NCBI GenBank assembly: GCA_039621445.1
Contig: CP154956.1
Coordinates: 15,603,508 to 15,667,507, forward strand
DNA from: Euglena gracilis
Taxonomy: Eukaryota; Euglenida; Euglenophyceae; Euglenales
Length of the DNA: 64,000 nt
Direction of reading: 5' to 3'
The notes beneath the pieces are model-generated. The model worked only from the letters and a program-made list of their open reading frames with translations, was not told the origin of the DNA and searched no databases. Positions 41,735-50,649 of the stretch are shown one piece after another; within the stretch, counting starts at the first letter, position 1, and each line of letters begins with the position of its first letter. The translations under genes and the position numbers were made by a program.

Positions 41735-44700
41735 TTTTTTTCTTTTCGTTTCCTCGACTTTTTTTTGACCCAGCTTTTCCAACCCAAGTCATGGGTTGGC
41801 GGCCCAAACAACGGGGGCGAAAGTGGCGTGCGACAAAAAAACGCTCATTTTTGGCTTCCACAACAGTTTTTCCCTTTTCTTCTTTTCCTTTTTTCCGGGT
41901 CGGCAGGCGCGTTTTCGGCAAAATTTTTTTTCGATTTTGGTTAACTTTTTTTGGCCGAAAATGGCTAAGTCGAACAGTGGAGAAAGTGCACAAATTGGCC
42001 GAAAAACAGCCGTATCTCGGGCTGGGCGGTGAGCTGCGGGGAAACCAAAATCCCAGTACATAGAGCGTTCCAAGGGCTTCAATTTAGGTCTCCAGACCAG
42101 GGAATTTCTTAAGCCGGAGGGTACCCTACCCCCCGGGGGGGGGTCCAGCCAGCCAGCAGCTCAAATCCAGCCAGCAGCCCAAATTCGGGCTGGGAGCTCC
42201 CCCCCCCCCCCCGGGGTCGAGTGAAATAAAGTCGGGTCCAGCCCGGCCGGAGGCCGGGCCAGCCGGCCGAAGGCCGGCCCAGCCGGCCGCAGGCCGGCCA
42301 GCCAACTGGGCTGTCCAGCTCACTTATCCATGCATTTTTCCCCCTCATCACAGCCCCTCCATCACAGCCCCCCAGCCTTGATCTAGCTCCACCCATCAAA
42401 ATGTCGAAAATGGCAAAATGTGTTTAGAAAATTTTGTTTTTCCTCGACCCCAGCCCAGCCCAGCCCGCTCCAGCCCCGGACCCCCCCCCCCTCCCCCCCA
42501 CCCCCCCGGGGGGGGGGTCCAGCCAGCAGCTCAAATCCAGCCAGCAGCCTTTTTGCCAGCCGGAGGCTGGATCCCCCCCCCCCGGGGGGGTCCTTAAGAA
42601 ATTCCCTGCTCCAGACATTTCCTTTGATTTTGCATCATTTTCGAGAAATTTTGAAAACGTCGATTTTTTGACCCCCCACCCCCCGCGTGAAAACGGCTAA
42701 GTCGAACAGAGGGAAAAGTGTACAAAACGGCCATCTGCGCCGAAAACGGCCGTATCTCGGGCTAGGCGGGGAGTTGCGGGGAAATCAAAATACCAGTAGA
42801 TGGGGCGTTCCAAGGGCTTCAAATTGCGTCTCTGGACATTTCCTTTGATCTTGCTTCATTTTGGAGATATTTTGAAATTCACATTTTTTTTTTGGCCGAA
42901 ATGGCAGAGTCCAAAGGGGGGGGGGGCTTAAAAAGGGGGGCGGGCCAGTCCTACCCAGTTTGGACCCATTCCCGCGTGAATAACTCGGGCCCGGCGGGGA
43001 GTTGGGGGTCAAACCCAGGTGATTCGGAAACTAGGAATCCAGTCGCTTAGCCGTTTTCGGCCAAAATTCAGCCAAAAATCAATATTTTCAAAATTTCTCC
43101 AAAATGAAGCAAAATCAAAGGAAATGTCCGGTGACCAAATTTGAAGCCCTTGGAACGCCCCATCTACCGGCATTTGGATTTACCCGCAACTGTTCGCGTA
43201 GCCCGAGATACGGCCGTTTTTCGGCCGATTTTGGCCATTTCGTACACTTTTTCCACTGGTGGACTTAGCCGTTTCGGCCAAAAAAAGGCGAAAAATATCG
43301 AAAAAGTTTTTTCCCCCAAAACCATGCTTCTTGGCCTCCCGGACCCGGAAAAAAGGGGTTTCGAGCCGAAAATGGGCGTTTTTCAACCATCATGGCCGTC
43401 ATGACCCGTGATGGCCATGTTGCCCATCATGACCCATGATGCCAATCATGGGTCTTGATGCCCATCATGACCCATGATGCGCATCATGACCCATGATGCG
43501 CATCATGACCCATGATGGCCATCATGAGCAATGATGGCCATCATGACCCATGATGCCCACCATGACCCATGATGGCCATCATGAGTAATGATGGCCATCA
43601 TGAGCAACGATGTTTATGCCGGAAAAACTGTTTGTTGAGCCAAAAGTGAGCGTTTTTTGACCCCCTGGCCTCCCGTTTCGGGCACAAATCCTTTGCATTT
43701 CAGTCCAAAGAGCTCCATGGAGTGGGCCGGTTTATATGGGGGGGTCGCTGAGCTCTTATCCCTTTATGGGTAAGAGCGAAGCTTACCCCTGGCGAAACCC
43801 CCCACGCATTGACTTTGGGTCAAAACTGGGTCGAAAAAGTCGAAAAAAATCGAAAAAATTTTTTTTGCCCGAAACGATGTTTTTTGGCCTCCCGGACCCG
43901 GAAAAACTGTTTTTGAGCCGAAAACGAGCGTTTTTCGACCCACCAGCGCCCCGTTTTGGGCCGCCGACCCATTGATTTTGGGTCAAAACCGGGTCGAAAA
44001 AGTCGAAAAAAATCGAAAAAAATCGAAAAATTTTTTTTTGCCCGAAACGATGTTTTTTTGGCCTCCCGGACCCAGAAAAACTGTTTTTGAGCCGAAAACG
44101 AGCGTTTTTCGACCCGCCAGCACCCCGTTTTGGGACGCCGACCCATTGACTTTGGGTCAAAACCGGGTCGAAAAAGTCGAAAAAAATCGAAAAAATTTTT
44201 TTTGCCCGAAACGATGTTTTTTGGCCTCCCGGACCCGGAAAAACTGTTTCTGAGCCGAAAACGAGCGTTTGTCGACCCACCAGCGCCCCGTTTTGGGCCG
44301 CCGACCCATTGACTTTGGGTCAAAACCGGGTCGAAAAAGTCGAAAAAAATCGAAAAAATTTTTTTTGCCCGAAACGATGTTTTTTGGCCTCCCGGACCCA
44401 GAAAAACTGTTTTTGAGCCGAAAACGAGCGTTTTTCGACCCGCCAGCGCCCCGTTTTGGGCCGCCGACCCATTGACTTTGGGTCAAAACCGGGTCGAAAA
44501 AGTCGAAAAAAATCGAAAAAATTTTTTTTGCCCGAAACGATGTTTTTTGGCCTCCCGGACCCAGAAAAACTGTTTTTGAGCCGAAAACGAGCGTTTTTCG
44601 ACCCGCCAGCGCCCCGTTTTGGGACGCCGACCCATTGACTTTGGGTCAAAACCGGGTCGAAAAAGTCGAAAAAAATCGAAAAAATTTTTTTTGCCCGCCA

Positions 44701-47060
44701 ACGCTATGTTTTTTTGGTTTTTTTTTTTTTTTTTCCTCCTGACCCAGTAAAAAAAACTGTTTTGAAGTTTTTGTTGTTTTTGAGTTGACTTTGAGCCGAA
44801 AACGAGCGTTTTTCGACCCGCCAGCGCCCCGTTTTGGGCCGCCGACCCATTGACTTTGGGTCAAAACCGGGTCGAAAAAGTCGAAAAAAATCGAAAAAAT
44901 TTTTTTTGCCCAAAACGATGTTTTTTGGCCTCCCGGACCCGGAAAAACTGTTTTTGAGCCGAAAACGAGCGTTTTTCGACCCGCCAGCGCCCCGTTTTGG
45001 GCCGCCGACCCATTGAATTTGGGTCAAAACCGGGTCGAAAAAGTCGAAAAAAATCGAAATTTTTTTTTGCCCGAAACGATGTTTTTTGGCCTCCCGGACC
45101 CAGAAAAACTGTTTTTGAGCCGAAAACGAGCGTTTTTCTGGGCCGCCGACCGACCCATTGACTTTGGGCCAAAACCGGGTCAAAAAAAGTCGAAAAAAAT
45201 CGAAAAATTTTTTTTGCCCAAAACGATGTTTTTTGGCCTCCCGGACCCGGAAAAAGTGTTTTCGAGCCGAAAACGAGCGTTTTTCGACCCGCCGGCGCCC
45301 CGTTTTGGGCCGCCGACCCATTGACTTCGGGCCAAACCCGGGTCAAAAAAGTCGAAAAAAAATCCGAAAATTTTTTTTTGCCCGAAACGATGTTTTTTGG
45401 CCTCCCGGACCCGGAAAAACTGTTTTTGAGCCGAAAACGAGCGTTTTTCGACCCGCCAGCCCCCCGTTTTGGGCCGCCGACCCATTGACTTTGGGTCAAA
45501 ACCGGGTCAAAAAAGTTGAAAAAAATCGAAAATTTTTTTTTTGCCCGAAACGATTTTTTTGGGCCTCCCGGACCCGGAAAAACTGTTTTTGAGCCGAAAA
45601 CGAGCGTTTTTCGACCCACCGGCGCCCTGTTTCTGGCACAAAAACCATGGATTTCAGGCAAAAGAGCTCCATGGAGTGGGCCGGTATGTATGGAGGGGTC
45701 AATGAAGGGGTGGGTGCGCACTTATTAAGAGCTCAGCACTATTCAAAACCTGGTCAATGAAGGGGTGGGGACGCGCTTATTAAGAGCTCAGCACTATTCA
45801 AAACCTGGTTCGGGGGGGGGTTCCCCCAGGGGTAAGCTTCCCTCTTACCCATAAAGGGATCAGAGCTCAGCGACCCCCCCAAAATAGCACCCCAGCAATG
45901 AGACCCGCTGTCGGTGTTCAGCAAAAAAAAATAGACACCCTAAAATTATTAAGATGCCTCAAAATGCCCCCCAAATAAAAAACTTTTTGCACATTTTGAT
46001 TTTTTTGTTTTTCTTTTACTTATTTTCATTTTATTTTTTTCAAACTTTGTCGACATTTTATGGGTCTTTTTCTGTTCATTGCCACAAATGCTGCTGCTTT
46101 TTAGATTTTTTTTGCACCCTCTTGTGGAAGGGATTTTTTCGGCCGGGGGTTTCAGCAAAAATCCAAAAAAAGACACCCCAACTTCCGATCACTCTTCAGG
46201 ATATTCAGCAACAGACCCAGAAAGTCGACAAGGGGTCTGATATGGGGGTAAGTTGTACCCAACCAGGGATTTTTTTTAAGTTTGGACCCCCCGGTGGGGG
46301 ACGGGGGAGGGGTAGGGTGGGTGGGTCCGCCGGACCCCCTCCCCCCGGGGGGGGGGTCCCCCCGGAGGGGGGTGGGATATACTTTTCGGCGCCGCAGGCG
46401 CCGAAAAAAATATATTTAGCACTTTTCGCGATTTTTCGGCCATTTTTTGTGGGTCCCCCGGACCCCCCTCCCCCCCCGGGGGGGCCCCCCCAAGGGGTGG
46501 GTGGGTGGGGGGGGGGGCCCCCCCCCGGTCTTAAAAAAAACCCCTGCACCCAACTGACAACCACAATGCTCATTAATTTCCCCCTACCTCGATGGCTGCT
46601 AAATGACCGGGGGGGGCTCAGCTCAGAGATTGGAGAATTTGGGATGGCTGGAAGCAGCTTGCTGCCCCCTATCCACCTGGCGACCAGGGGATGAATTGGA
46701 CCCAAAAATAATTGAATCTGCAAAACCTCTGAAAGCAACAGTGCCATAGACATTTCGACTTTGAGACCCAAAAAACTCTCGCTGCCCATGTTCACCCTGT
46801 TTCGGCAAATTCGGCCCATTTTGGCACTTTGGGCTGAAATGCTGTCGCCATCCAGCTTTTGCACAGGTTGGCTGAACAGGAGTTTCAAGCTGTGCCCATA
46901 GGGCGGGGACGTTGGAGGGTGAGTGATTCTGCCAACGGTGGGTGTCTCTCTGCGCCTCCCTCCCTCAGCGCTGATCCTTCCCTTTTCTTTTCTGTGGTCT
47001 CCCGCAGGCCATTCTCCATGCTGACCTCCCCCCGGAGGTGAAGACCGCCGTTGCCCATCT
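30386..47060 (+). CDS. Tandem protein-kinase gene, GCN2-like layout (partial, multi-exon)
   Basis: At least ten exons listed below give, in order, a kinase N-lobe with glycine-rich loop [14 protein letters not shown] and lysine strand [10 protein letters not shown], an alpha-C/beta-4 region [18 protein letters not shown], hinge [16 protein letters not shown], catalytic loop [36 protein letters not shown] / [12 protein letters not shown], and [20 protein letters not shown]. Then [20 protein letters not shown] and [17 protein letters not shown] start what looks like a second glycine-rich loop and lysine strand. Domain 1 lacks the DFG aspartate (GFG) and has Ser for the catalytic-loop Asn, so it looks like a pseudokinase. 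A pseudokinase followed by a second kinase domain is the order in GCN2, the eIF2-alpha kinase that senses amino-acid starvation on ribosomes; JAK-type and other tandem kinases share the order but not the sequence style. The second domain's lysine position reads Ala. The rest of the second domain was not found in the window. Confidence 0.65.
30528..32703 (+). other. Intron 1 region: T-rich low-complexity DNA
   Basis: TTTTTGCATTTTT words dominate 31.1-32.4 kb. AG(C/T)CCTCTCCAGCAGAAAG at 31430 recurs at 33443. A short GC-balanced piece at 31560-31720 ([20 protein letters not shown]) could be an unrecognised exon. Confidence 0.5.
32704..32837 (+). CDS. Kinase exon 2: alpha-C to beta-4
   Basis: Acceptor CGTTTCAG and donor GAC|GTGAGC are both canonical. 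Frame [20 protein letters not shown] then [20 protein letters not shown] and [13 protein letters not shown] is a textbook alpha-C/beta-4 signature. Starts in phase 1, ends in phase 0. Confidence 0.8.
33636..33900 (+). CDS. Possible nested or alternative exon
   Basis: After a CCCCAG acceptor the frame [40 protein letters not shown] and [20 protein letters not shown] reaches a donor CAG|GTGACT. It would start in phase 0 but leave phase 1, which does not fit kinase exon 3, so it is probably not part of the main transcript. No family recognised. Confidence 0.3.
34183..34501 (+). mobile_element. hAT-like MITE, family 2 (CATACCGTTGC)
   Basis: Ends CATACCGTTGCTTAAGG and GGTACGCAATGTTATG; TSD GTCGGTAA / GTCGGCAA (34175-34182, 34502-34509), 7 of 8 identical. 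It sits inside the right end of an older relative whose terminus GCAATGGTGTG ends at 34516. Confidence 0.82.
34529..34688 (+). CDS. Kinase exon 3: hinge to alpha-E
   Basis: Acceptor CACCACCAG, phase 0. Frame [40 protein letters not shown] and [14 protein letters not shown]; donor CAG G|GTGTGT in phase 1. The GKGTLVDYI stretch is the hinge/alpha-D, and ALAYIHDQG leads into the catalytic loop. Confidence 0.85.
35109..35165 (+). repeat. (TTTG)n microsatellite
   Basis: About thirteen TTTG units. Confidence 0.95.
35289..35338 (+). repeat. (GTT)n microsatellite
   Basis: About sixteen GTT units. Confidence 0.95.
35447..35604 (+). CDS. Kinase exon 4: catalytic loop and GFG
   Basis: Acceptor GCTGCCCCAG; two bases complete the phase-1 codon of exon 3 to give [24 protein letters not shown] replaces the usual HRDLKPEN: the catalytic Asp is kept but the metal-binding Asn is Ser. 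[15 protein letters not shown] follows with Gly in place of the DFG Asp. The end, probably before GTTGGC at 35605, is uncertain because it enters a C run. Confidence 0.85.
36704..37151 (+). mobile_element. Element E with empty-site paralogue
   Basis: Ends CATACATCTCTTTAAGG and CCTTAAAGAGGTGTATG; flanked by TACACCGG and GTCACCGG (36696-36703, 37152-37159), a diverged 8-bp TSD. The duplicated segment at 38.9 kb has the uninterrupted site AGGTACACCGGCATTGTC at 38931-38948, which defines the insertion. Inside: C/G runs, GGCGCAAAGCGCC hairpin, GGTTTCAGATGCATCATTTT. A second copy ends at 58530. Confidence 0.9.
37614..37780 (+). repeat. (TG)n microsatellite at an acceptor
   Basis: About 165 bp of TGTG with interspersed TATG, ending GTGTGTGTAG immediately before kinase exon 5. 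Confidence 0.95.
37784..37916 (+). CDS. Kinase exon 5: APE region to alpha-F
   Basis: Frame [43 protein letters not shown]; donor GGC|GTGAGT in phase 0. SYAPPEW stands for the (Y/F).APE motif and DMWPAMG for D.WS.G. The start could be after TGTAG (37783) or GCCAG (37798). The upstream (TG)n replaces a normal pyrimidine tract. Confidence 0.8.
38438..38537 (+). CDS. Kinase exon 6: alpha-F continuation
   Basis: Frame [20 protein letters not shown] then [13 protein letters not shown], continuing D.WP.MG of exon 5 as in D.WSLGCVLYEL. Donor CAG G|GTGTGT, phase 1. No AG precedes the expected start, so it may begin further left (VSRCCRRG..). The same GC-rich block in 38340-38440 is otherwise unassigned. 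Confidence 0.75.
38585..39092 (+). repeat. Segmental duplication of the 36.3-37.3 kb intron segment
   Basis: TATGCAACTTG, the TTTTTGCAT block, GCCCTGGAAATTTTTTTT, GTCACGTTTTGTCTCTGGTC and AGTGCTTCACGTTGTC..CATTGTCACATGTTTACTGA match in order, without element E. Confidence 0.9.
39571..39656 (+). CDS. Kinase exon 7: C-lobe
   Basis: Acceptor CATCCCAG with CA completing the phase-1 codon: ..[21 protein letters not shown] then [22 protein letters not shown] is the usual LL..DP..R block before alpha-I. AGC occurs at both the end of this exon and the start of the next, so the exact splice site is ambiguous. Confidence 0.75.
39657..40345 (+). other. Intron 7
   Basis: Contains CCGTTTCGCC/GGCGAAACGG-type short repeats at 39720-39840 and T-rich DNA. 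No separate gene seen. Confidence 0.5.
40346..40429 (+). CDS. Kinase exon 8: end of domain 1
   Basis: Acceptor CCTGACAG; frame [20 protein letters not shown] then SLLASFR and two bases of the next codon; donor [17 protein letters not shown] is the R.(S/T)A.E.L helix closing a kinase C-lobe. Phase 2 fits exon 9. Confidence 0.8.
41070..41905 (-). repeat. 163-bp satellite, inverted arm
   Basis: Four to five copies in complement orientation, with GGGTTGGCGGCCCAAA, GAAAAACGCTCATTTTCGGC and TCCGGGAGGCCAAAAAACAT in each. One copy contains a ~45-base T run (41690-41735). Confidence 0.9.
42110..42610 (+). repeat. CCAGCCAGCAGC / GGCCGGCC element
   Basis: Two blocks with GGTCCAGCCAGCAGCTCAAA, CCCCCCGGGG runs and CTTAAG near the ends (TTTCTTAAGCCGG at 42107, CCTTAAGAAATTCC at 42590), plus AGGCCGGCCCAGCCGGCC repeats at 42245-42300. 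Related to the interior of element E. Confidence 0.6.
43388..43618 (+). repeat. Palindromic 20-bp minisatellite (CCATCATGACCCATGATGG)
   Basis: About eleven units of (G/C)CCATCATGACCCATGAT; each unit is close to its own complement, so the array can fold in many registers. Confidence 0.93.
43800..45640 (+). repeat. 163-bp satellite, direct arm (11 copies)
   Basis: Units start about 43811, 43970, 44141, 44304, 44467, 44630, 44846, 45007, 45157, 45315 and 45478. Shared words: GACCCATTGACTTTGGGTCA, GGGTCGAAAAAGTCGAAAAA, GCCCGAAACGATGTTTTTTG, GAGCCGAAAACGAGCGTTTT. The sixth unit has a ~55-bp insertion at 44697-44790. Long frames on both strands (to 286 codons) are satellite artefacts. Confidence 0.97.
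46264..46546 (+). mobile_element. hAT-like MITE, family 1, copy 2
   Basis: CAGGGATTTTTTTTAAG .. CTTAAAAAAAACCCCTG; TSD TACCCAAC / CACCCAAC (46256-46263, 46547-46554). Same core as copy 1. It lies in kinase intron 8, 320 bp before exon 9. Confidence 0.9.
46867..46918 (+). CDS. Kinase exon 9: linker into second kinase domain
   Basis: Acceptor TTTTGCACAG; one base completes the phase-2 codon, giving ..[20 protein letters not shown]; donor AGG|GTGAGT. GRGRW fits the G.G.(F/W) start of a glycine-rich loop, and the preceding F..L..E(F/Y)..(V/I) pattern precedes it in most kinases. Confidence 0.7.
47008..47060 (+). CDS. Kinase exon 10: second N-lobe, lysine position Ala
   Basis: Acceptor CTCCCGCAG after a clear pyrimidine tract, phase 0. 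Frame [18 protein letters not shown], aligning as V..A.......AV.(H)L to the beta-2/beta-3 hairpin. The invariant lysine position reads Ala. A donor T|GTATGA fits at 47061. If exon limits are right, the second domain may also lack normal ATP anchoring. Confidence 0.55.
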
Positions 47061-47173
47061 GTATGATACCCACACATCGCCAAAGCACCTCTGCTCCAAA
47101 ATGCCCCACAATGCACGGTGGCAGCATTCGGTATTATGAGAGGTATTATTGGGTGTTATGAAATGAAATGAGT

Positions 47174-47255
47174 TTTTTGTTTTGTTTTGTTTTGTTTTGT
47201 TTTGTTTTGTTTTGTTTTGTTTTGTTTTGTTTTGTTTTGTTTTGTTTTGTTTTAT
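47174..47255 (+). repeat. (TTTTG)n microsatellite
   Basis: About sixteen TTTTG units. Confidence 0.97.
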
Positions 47256-48840
47256 TGTTCTGTTAACTACCATGATTCACATCCCCCCGCACAAAATAGA
47301 CGTCTCCCCCACCCTTCAACAGCCTGCCGCAACAGGTCAACATCTATTGCCTGAAGCAAATGTCGAAATAGGAGTCATGGCCAGCCCCCCCCCCAGGACC
47401 CCCTGAGCACCCCTCCCCCCAGGGACCCCCCAGCTCCCCAGGACCCCCAGGTCTCACTTGCTGTGGAGCCTTCGGCGCATGCTACCGGGGGGGGGGGCTT
47501 CCTCCCCCAGACGCCCCCGGTATTAAAAAGTAACATCATCATACATGGGAGTTTTTTTTTGTTTTTTGAGACTCCTCCTGGGGGCTTTGTATTGAGTTCT
47601 CTCCCCTGACGACCCTCTCCCCAGGACCCCCCAGACGGCCTCGGTCGTGGGGGGTCTAAACTGGCCATAAGTGCCCAATAGCGAGGCATTGCCAAAACGT
47701 GCTCGGACTGCATTCCGCTCAGCGTGCAAATGTGGGACGCACTTCCCCAAATGGAGAGTGAGAAAGGTGCTTGCTGGCAACAAGCTGCCTTTTGGGCACC
47801 GCCTGCATTTGTTTGTTTTCTGTCTTCTCTGTCTCTCTCTTTCTCAACCCCCCAAGCCGGAGCCAAAGAAAAAGGTTAGCATTATCTGCCCTTTTTGTCT
47901 TCTTTAACTCATCGACACCTTCAGAACGGTTGTGGTTTTTTTTTTAAACAGAGAGTGGGAGGTCTTGCTTGTTGCAAAAGGAAGCAGCCCCGTTTGAGAA
48001 ACCGTGTAAGATTGTAAAACACGTGTTGGGGGACGTCCATTCGCTGATATACATTTGGTGTCTCAACGAGGAAATGGGACGGAAGCTCTGGGACCCAGCA
48101 AATTGTATCTTTCACCGCCCCACCTCCGTGAAACGGCTTCCTTGTTTCTGGAATCAATCCGCCTTCAGGGGGGGGGGGCACCCAAATAGGGGGCCGGGGG
48201 GGGGGGCACTTTTTGGTCGATTTTGGGCATTCTTGACCCTTCGCACCAAAATTAGCGAAAAACCCCAGTCGACCCAACCCCTCAGGTCACCAAAAAAACC
48301 CCCCTCCATTCAGTTGGTCCTCCTGCTATGCCAGGGACCAACAGACGGGCATCCGGGGTGGGTGGGTGCCGACCCAGCCCCTAGGCCCCAAACACACCTT
48401 TGTTGAGGGTGTTCATATTTATTTTGGGCCAATTCTCAACACTTTTCCTTCCCCTGTGCCTGCCCAACACATTTTTTTTTAACGTGGCACCCACGTGGCT
48501 GAGGCTTGCCCACGCCACCGCCGCCCCGCAGCCTGCGCTGAAACTGCCTGGCTGTGTCGACGGCCCCGGCCAAGACACACCCCTTCCTCGCCTCAGGGTG
48601 TGATGGCCGTCCTTCAGCCCCCCACCTCCCATGTGCCCTTACCCCCACTGTGCCAAGGGTGCCAAACCTCCTCCAGCACAGTTCATGTTTGCGAGAATAA
48701 AAAAAAATAACAGTGCAAATCAGGTCGCATATTGGATGAATTGCAAAAAAAGGAAAAAACGGGAAGGGAAAGTGTCCGAGACTTTCTACTTGGCAACAGA
48801 CTCTTCATGGGAAAACTAGAGTGTGGTGTGCATTTGTTTA
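47256..48840. other. Unassigned, possible exons
   Basis: Open stretches at 47650-47800, 47960-48160 (plus EKPCKIVKHVLGDVHSLIYI; minus PELPSHFLVETPNVYQRMDV) and 48490-48600 have natural residue use but no family. They may be later kinase-gene exons or another gene. A pyrimidine tract and small exon-like PEPKKK|GTTAGC lie at 47820-47880. Confidence 0.3.
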
Positions 48841-48849
48841 TTTTTATTT

Positions 48850-49040
48850 GTGGTCCCCCCCCGGGTACTTGGCCCCCCCCTCCTCCTTACAGGCAAACTT
48901 GGCCCCCCCTAAAGTTGGCTTTAGGCTGTTTGCACATGGCCGCCGAAATTCTTAACATGCAAACTTGCCCCCCCCCCCAAGGTTGGCCCCCTGGCCTTAC
49001 CTTCAATCATGGCCGGGCCACCCGCCCGGGGGGGAGGTAT
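48850..49040 (+). repeat. CTTGGCCCCCCCTAAAGTTGGC element
   Basis: GGTACTTGGCCCCCC, CTCCTCCTTACAGGCAAACT, GCACATGGCCGCCGAAATTC, GGTTGGCCCCCTGGCCTTAC and TCAATCATGGCCGGGCC. Related pieces at 51945-52015, 54312-54430 and 56890-57030. Confidence 0.65.
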
Positions 49041-49659
49041 GCATTTATTTCTTTCTCACACCCCAATTTGATTCGCATTCTGTTTCGTCCTCCCTTCGCA
49101 CCTTTTCGTGCCACAATGCCAAACCCTGTCCTCCTTCCCTGCTTCCGAGCGACCTACATCTCTGCCGCTGCCCCCTCTGTGCTGTCCCGACTTGGATCCC
49201 TGGGTCTAGAGTTCAGGCTGGGATTTGTCAACCCGAAGGGTCGGGCATGGTGGACGTTTACCCACGCAGCTCCTTGCTTCACCCACCCAAGTTGATGCAA
49301 AAACCCATTCCGCTCATGCTGGGAGTGTTTGGGATGCGGTTAAAATTGACCCCTCCATTTTTTTTGTTACTGCTGTCAAAGAACCTCCCTACACACCCTT
49401 GGAGTCCTCACAGAAGTCATGCGAAATGTCCCCATTGGTTCGTGAAGGCCCGGTGGGGGGGATGCTCGGACCCCCCACCCCCACCCCCCACACGATGCCA
49501 GGGATTCCCGTACAGCCAGAGGGGTGCAGCGGCGGGTTGTTGGTGGTAAAGCGTTGCGGTTAGAGAAATGGATGCCAACCATTTTGTCCCACCGTTGTTG
49601 TTGGATGTTGACAGAGCCCAACTCGTCTGGCCCGGCCGCATGGTTTGGGGCCCTGCAAC
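49041..49659. other. Unassigned, open in several frames
   Basis: Balanced composition at 49060-49330; plus frames such as SVLSRLGSLGLEFRLGFVNP and minus frames are both open. No family recognised. Confidence 0.3.
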
Positions 49660-49954
49660 CAGGGATTTTTTTTAAGTTTGGACCCCGGGGGGGGGGTGGG
49701 CTGGGTGGGTCCGGCCGAGCCCCCCCCCCCCCCCCGGGGGGGGGGCGGGCCGGGGGTCCCCCCCGGGGGGGTCCCCCCCGGAGGGGGATGGGATATATTT
49801 TCGGCGCCGCAGGCGCCAAAAAATTCTATTTTTATCACTTTTCGCGATTTTTCGGCCATTTTTTGTGGGTCCCCCGGGACCCCCTCCCCCCCGCCCCCCC
49901 CCCAAGGGGGTGGGTGGGTGGGGGGACCCCCCCCGGTCTTAAAAAAAACCCCTG
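49660..49954 (+). mobile_element. hAT-like MITE, family 1, copy 3
   Basis: CAGGGATTTTTTTTAAG .. CTTAAAAAAAACCCCTG; perfect TSD CCTGCAAC (49652-49659, 49955-49962). Confidence 0.93.
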
Positions 49955-49962
49955 CCTGCAAC

Positions 49963-50265
49963 CCCGTGGGTGGTGGGCGGGGGTCACCCCCCACACCCCA
50001 TCCTGGGGGGTGGGGGTGTGTGACCCCTCCCCACCCCGCGGGTTTAAAAAGATGCCTGGCCTGAAAGGCGCCCCACGGGGGGGGGGGGGCGTCTCAGCCT
50101 GCAGGCGGGTGCCCCGGGGCAGCGGCCGCTAACCTGCGACCCTCTTTGAGGTGCGGCGGCGGGGCCCGCAGTGCGCCCAACGCATCAGCGGCCCCGCCCG
50201 GCTTCCCGTCGGCACCGGAATGCTGCCTTTGTCCCCCCCCCGAGGATGTGAGCCCAGACCTCCAA
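49963..50265. other. GC-rich unassigned region
   Basis: C/G runs to about 50095; then a GC-rich block ending at a donor-like GAT|GTGAGC (50249). Possible exon in 50130-50248; no family. Confidence 0.3.
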
Positions 50266-50267
50266 TT

Positions 50268-50512
50268 AGTATGTATCACCAAATTTTTTTTTACGTATCA
50301 CATGTATCACAGCCTAAAAATTAATGTATCACATATGTATCACCAAATTTTTTTTTAATGTATCACATATGTATCACCAAATTTTTTAAAATGTATCACA
50401 TATGTATCACCAAATTTTTTTTAATGTATCACATATGTATCACCAAAATTTTTTTAATGTATCACATATGTATCACCAAACAAATTTTAATGTATCACAC
50501 ATCTATCACCAA
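50268..50512 (+). repeat. (ATGTATCACATATGTATCACC)n minisatellite
   Basis: About seven units of ~32 bp, TGTATCACATATGTATCACC followed by AAATTTTTTTTA; T-run length varies. Confidence 0.95.
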
Positions 50513-50649
50513 TTTTTTAGAGATTTTTGCGTTTTTACATCAAAATGCTTTTCCCATTTCTGTTCCGCTTTTCATCCTTGTTTCCTTGCCTCTCTGCAGA
50601 CAAATGGAACATTTTTCTTGTCTCTTTTTTTCCCCTCCCCGCTAAGCAA

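Larger units (their letters stand above)
40596..45815. mobile_element. ~5.2-kb giant foldback (inverted repeat)
   Basis: Outer ends are inverted copies of TTTGAATAGTGCTGAGCTCT plus TAATA (left about 40610-40640; right 45725-45750 and again 45780-45806). The satellite lies as complement at 41.07-41.9 and direct at 43.8-45.6 kb. TATCTCGGGCT / AGCCCGAGATA segments with TTCCAAGGGCTTCAA mirror each other around 42.98 kb. Arm identity varies and extra copies blur the borders; no TSD found. Confidence 0.7.
40430..46866 (+). other. Intron 8 (6.4 kb) with giant inverted repeat
   Basis: Holds the 5.2-kb foldback at 40596-45815, a 163-bp satellite in both orientations, a palindromic minisatellite and a family 1 MITE. 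45850-46260 is AT-rich without features. Confidence 0.7.

Noticed and set aside
44861-45721. Minus-strand frame of 286 codons and sister frames over 43.8-45.6 kb
   Set aside because: They follow the 163-bp satellite period on both strands and change with unit length; no protein signal.
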